From Hymenobacter terrestris (lineage in GTDB: Bacteria > Bacteroidota > Bacteroidia > Cytophagales > Hymenobacteraceae): a stretch of DNA of 64,000 nucleotides. Below the pieces are notes generated by a model. That model made no database searches. It saw only the letters and a program-made list of their open reading frames with translations, and was not told the origin of the DNA. Both the position numbers and the translations under genes were made by a program. Of this stretch, positions 61,327-64,000 are shown in pieces (positions within the stretch are counted from its first letter, which is position 1; each line of letters opens with the position of its first letter). The stretch spans positions 62,001-126,000 of the forward strand of contig NZ_JABKAV010000002.1 in assembly GCF_013377905.1 (NCBI RefSeq). Reading direction: 5' to 3'.

Positions 61327-61356
61327 TTGCTAAACTCAATTCGCCGTCTAACTTTG
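61327..61356 (+). promoter_or_regulatory. Promoter of the DUF4468 gene
   Basis: TTG at 61327-61329, exactly 19 bases, then TAACTTTG at 61349-61356: a full match to the Bacteroidota consensus, 49 bases before the ATG at 61406. Confidence 0.8.
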
Positions 61357-61405
61357 TTGAGGACGCATTTTTGAGCCCCTTGTTCTTTCTTTTCTACTCG
61401 CAGCT

Positions 61406-61978
61406 ATGAAAAAAGTACTACTCTCGCTTTTAGTGGCGGGCTCTTTTGCGTTGCCTCATGGGGTTCGCGCGCAGGCCCCCGTGCCGGTTAATTACACCGA
61501 GCAGGTGGTAGTGGAAGGTGCCGGCAGCACTGCCCTCTACACCCGGGCTCTCAACTGGGCCGAACACAAGTTCACCTACGCACCTACCACCGCCCTAGTA
61601 GTCGACCCCACCAAGTCGGTCATCCGGATTACGGGCACTGGCACACTGAAGCCGGTAGATGCCCGCGGCCAGGACCAGAGCCTGACTGTGCTATTCACCT
61701 TTCGTTTCCAGGCCACCGACAACGGCTACAGCTACCAGGTTGGTTCGTTTGAAGTAGTTCCTGACCCGCAGGCGCCTTCGCAGAAGGTACCGCTGGAGGA
61801 ATACCAAGCCGAGTTACGGGCCAGCCGCAGCAACGCTAAAACCTTCAACGACCGTCGTCTGGGGGCCCAGGCTACTTCGCTGGCCAGCGAAGCCGCCATG
61901 TCATTCCGCTCCTTCATGAACAGCCAACCCGCCAACGACCATGTGGGCGTAGCCGATGAACAGGTGGGAGCCCAATAG
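61406..61978 (+). CDS. DUF4468 domain protein (TBP-like fold), secreted
   Basis: A 190-residue exported protein with signal peptide 1-22 (VRAQ). The core matches DUF4468: YTEQVVVEGAGSTALYTRALNWAEHKFT, VIRITGTGTLKPVDARGQDQSLTVLFTFRFQ and YSYQVGSFEVVPDP, a fold reported as TBP-like. These small periplasmic proteins are common in Bacteroidota and have no known role. The promoter upstream is a full consensus match. A long perfect palindrome follows the stop codon. Confidence 0.88.
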   Translation: MKKVLLSLLVAGSFALPHGVRAQAPVPVNYTEQVVVEGAGSTALYTRALNWAEHKFTYAPTTALVVDPTKSVIRITGTGTLKPVDARGQDQSLTVLFTFRFQATDNGYSYQVGSFEVVPDPQAPSQKVPLEEYQAELRASRSNAKTFNDRRLGAQATSLASEAAMSFRSFMNSQPANDHVGVADEQVGAQ

Positions 61979-61989
61979 CCGGCGTAAGA

Positions 61990-62054
61990 TAGGATCGTAA
62001 CTAAAAAGAGGAAGCCGCACTGAGTGCGGCTTCCTCTTTTTAGTTACGATCCTA
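61990..62054. terminator. 31-bp perfect palindromic terminator
   Basis: Arms 61990-62020 and 62024-62054 are exact inverse complements around TGA. It contains a usual GC stem with flanking A5 and T5 tracts, plus about 13 more paired bases beyond. It lies between convergent genes. Confidence 0.9.
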
Positions 62055-62114
62055 CTCCGTTTACCGGAAACAGTACCAGGGCATTCGTGCAGGGCCAGCA
62101 ACTGGCCCGCCAAC

Positions 62115-63002
62115 TCAGCTGGTGGGGCCGTTGTCTACCTTGGCCTCAATGGTCGTTTGTACGCTGGCCGCTACGGCCGAGAGCAGATCGTAGCCGGTGG
62201 CTTGCTCGATGGCATTCACGCTGGTGCGGTAGGTGCTCCAAGTAGTGCTGATACTGTTATCGTTGGGGGTGTCGATGGCAATAACCCGGGTGCTGGTCGT
62301 TACGCGGGCGGCATCGTTGGTGCCTACGGGCAGTACCACTATTACTTTCCAGCAACGGGCCGGCACGGTTACGCGGCCCTGGTCGAGGGTGGTTTTATAG
62401 CCGGCCGAGCCGGTGGCGCCTTTGCCATAGCTACCGGTTACGATGTAGAGTTCGTTGCCCGCGTTTACGAGCGTGCGACAGTAGTTTTCCAAATTGGCCC
62501 AAGCCCGCTGGTTGTTATTGGGGGCCTGTGGCATCATGTTGGTCATTAGGAAAGTGGCCGAGTTATCGGCTACCGAGCCGGTGCGGTCGGCTGAGGGAGC
62601 ATTGTGGCCCCGGTCGAAACCCGAACCCGTGTAGCTGCTGCTGGTAACGCGGTACCAGCCGCTGGGCAACGAGTTATCGGAAGCGAAATTATCCTGGCGT
62701 GGGGTGCTGCCGAGCCAAGCGCTGCTCAGGTGCCAGCTTACCCAGTTGGGCGTGCCCCGGTCGCGGTGGTACGACATGCTGAACTGGGACTTGGTGACGA
62801 GGTAGTTCCAGTAATAGTACGAGTTGGCTGTGGCGCCGCTGGGGTTGCCCAGGGCTAGGTTGTTGTCGCGGGTAGCGGTGGCAGCATCGGCCACTTGCGA
62901 GCTAATGGCGGGGCCGGCAGGCTCCACAGTTTCTTTGGAGCAGGAAACGGCCAAGCCAGTGAGCAGGGCCAAACCCAGCATGCGGGAAAGGGTACGCGAC
63001 AT
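62115..63002 (-). CDS. Secreted DNA/RNA non-specific endonuclease (lipoprotein)
   Basis: A 295-residue nuclease of the NucA/EndoG superfamily. Lipobox LAVSC places the acylated cysteine near residue 21. The catalytic DRGH motif is in GSGFDRGHNAPSADRT, and the metal-binding asparagine region is NMMPQAPNNNQRAWANLE. Expected to hydrolyse extracellular DNA and RNA at the cell surface for nutrients. The C-terminal region (YRTSVNAIEQATGYDLLSAV) is typical. Normal length, complete. Confidence 0.92.
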   Translation of the reverse strand: MSRTLSRMLGLALLTGLAVSCSKETVEPAGPAISSQVADAATATRDNNLALGNPSGATANSYYYWNYLVTKSQFSMSYHRDRGTPNWVSWHLSSAWLGSTPRQDNFASDNSLPSGWYRVTSSSYTGSGFDRGHNAPSADRTGSVADNSATFLMTNMMPQAPNNNQRAWANLENYCRTLVNAGNELYIVTGSYGKGATGSAGYKTTLDQGRVTVPARCWKVIVVLPVGTNDAARVTTSTRVIAIDTPNDNSISTTWSTYRTSVNAIEQATGYDLLSAVAASVQTTIEAKVDNGPTS

Positions 63003-63339
63003 ATGGTGGTTGTGAAAAGAGGGTAGGTGATTGACGAATACAAAGTTGGCACATCATTCGGATGTGCATGTTACCGCTACGTTATCATATAATCCTAACT
63101 AGCCGCCCTTTCATGTAGCCAGTCCAATTCTTGCAATAATTCATTCTTCAGGTTAACGGCGGGTGAGAGTTGGTTTCGCTCTTACCCCGCTCTTCGCACC
63201 GTGAGTTAGCTATACAGAAAGCCCCACTGGCCTGCAACCAGCGGGGCTTTCAGGCTTTCATAGCCATCAATCGAACGAATAGTACACCCTAAATAAACCT
63301 TGCGCACCAGCCCGGCAACAACCAGGACCGACCGTCAGC
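63003..63339. other. Intergenic region with a terminator
   Basis: The region between the nuclease start and the next stop codon contains the nuclease promoter region, not resolved, and a hairpin at 63217-63251 (GAAAGCCCCACTGG with CCAGCGGGGCTTTC). Nothing else is recognised. Confidence 0.55.
63217..63251. terminator. Hairpin terminator
   Basis: GAAAGCCCCACTGG (63217-63230) pairs with CCAGCGGGGCTTTC (63238-63251) around CCTGCAA with one wobble; short A and T tracts flank the stem. Confidence 0.65.
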
Positions 63340-64000
63340 TTAGCGGTCATGCGTGAGCACCAGCCGCTGCCGACCCACCAAGCGGCCGGCGGCGTCGTTC
63401 ACTACTACCTGGTACACGCCAGCTCTCAAATTGGGAACTGTTGCCTCCGTGGCATTACGCAGCTGCTGCCGGCTTACCAATGCGCCTTGCATGGAATAAA
63501 GCAATAGCTCGTAGCCTCCTTCAGGTACACCCGACAGGCCCTCAATGCGCAACTGGCTGCCTGCCGGAGCCGGATTAGGATACAGTACCAGCGTTTCGGC
63601 CGCGCCCCGACGCGTTACAGTCACCACTGCCGAGTACGTTTCGGTGCCATCAAGGTCGACCTGGCGGAGGCGGTAGTAGAGCAGACCAGCCGGGAGTTGG
63701 GCCGCAGCAGCATCGGTAAAGGTGTAGGCCTGGTTGCCAGCGCTATTGCCCGCGGCCTGCTGCCGCCCTACGGCCACGAAACCACGGCCGGCCTGTGCCG
63801 AGCGCTCTACCTCGAAATAGTGGCTGTTGACTTCGGTAGCCGTTTCCCAGCTAACATCAACGGCCAGCCCGCTGGCGCGCGCGCCAAAGGCCGTCAGTTG
63901 CACGGGCAGCGGGGCAGCAGGCCTTACAATGTCCACTGGGAAGCCGGTAGGCCGGTCTTCAGCAAAGGCAAAGAAGATGCGGGCATCATTCAGCACCGCC
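63340..64000 (-). CDS. C-terminal part of a T9SS-exported protein, running off the window
   Basis: An open frame reaching the right edge; only the last 220 or so residues are in view. It has the same fibronectin-like module as the 17345 gene (LPVQLTAFGARASGLAVD, VSWETATEVNSHYFEVERS, AGLLYYRLRQVDLDGTETYS) followed by a T9SS type A sorting domain (LYPNPAPAGSQLRIEGL ... LVGRQRLVLTHDR). The N-terminus and any catalytic domain are outside the window, so the function cannot be told. Confidence 0.85.
   Translation of the reverse strand, partial: AVLNDARIFFAFAEDRPTGFPVDIVRPAAPLPVQLTAFGARASGLAVDVSWETATEVNSHYFEVERSAQAGRGFVAVGRQQAAGNSAGNQAYTFTDAAAAQLPAGLLYYRLRQVDLDGTETYSAVVTVTRRGAAETLVLYPNPAPAGSQLRIEGLSGVPEGGYELLLYSMQGALVSRQQLRNATEATVPNLRAGVYQVVVNDAAGRLVGRQRLVLTHDR

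Noticed and set aside
1-64000. CRISPR arrays, insertion sequences, prophage or integrase genes
   Set aside because: No regularly spaced direct repeats and no transposase, integrase or phage structural proteins were found on either strand.

Overview
The window looks like a chromosomal segment of a GC-rich Bacteroidota bacterium, most likely a Hymenobacter or close relative (family Hymenobacteraceae/Cytophagales). The evidence is the set of proteins ending in type IX secretion (T9SS) sorting domains, the many SusD/TonB-era style lipoproteins and outer-membrane barrels, Bacteroidota-only families (DUF2652, DUF4468, DUF2141, DUF4136, HD-PycTM), promoters of the TTG-N19/20-TAnnTTTG type, and weak or absent Shine-Dalgarno sequences. 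The genus assignment is inference; no rRNA is present.

Layout. 0-2 kb: a two-gene module on the minus strand, an AAA ATPase followed one base later by a DUF4276 (TOPRIM-like) protein, which is the best candidate for an uncharacterised defence system; a stretch of low GC lies inside the ATPase gene. 2-9 kb: secreted fasciclin protein, nicotinate phosphoribosyltransferase, a NarL-type regulator, a small VOC-like protein, tRNA-Arg(CCU), and a convergent pair made of a class III cyclase-like DUF2652 protein and an HD-PycTM membrane protein. 9-23 kb: a metallophosphatase-barrel fusion, an outer-membrane protein, polyphosphate kinase with SixA, and three T9SS-exported proteins including two tandem M43 metallopeptidases. 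23-31 kb: HflX, a cytochrome c lipoprotein, a glycosyltransferase with RfbC, MurF, and an FG-GAP-repeat T9SS protein. 31-34 kb: omega-amidase, methionine aminotransferase and lipoprotein MsrA. 34-43 kb: envelope proteins (a peptidase-propeller-barrel protein, an MG2/TonB-plug protein, two META lipoproteins, DUF2141, DUF4136) and a DsbA-family oxidoreductase. 43-47 kb: two tandem secreted VOC-like proteins, the second overlapping a TPR sensor histidine kinase.

47-60 kb is a nucleotide-biosynthesis block read entirely on the minus strand: a DHODH-family gene, pyrF, pyrE, purL, purQ, purC, a small unknown gene, purD, purN, purF and purM. It covers most steps from PRPP to AIR and to SAICAR (purE/K, purB and purH are not here) plus the last steps of UMP synthesis. 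60-64 kb: a truncated class II aminoacyl-tRNA synthetase-like remnant preceded by a well-formed promoter and terminator (possible small RNA or attenuator), a DUF4468 protein, a secreted nuclease, and the 3' end of another T9SS protein.

Intergenic space is rich in structured repeats: five copies of one roughly 100-130 bp inverted-repeat family, two copies of a second, single copies of two others, and several terminators whose perfect stems extend well beyond the A/T tracts. No CRISPR array, insertion sequence, prophage, rRNA or replication origin was seen. All functional assignments are from reading the protein sequences; no database search was run.
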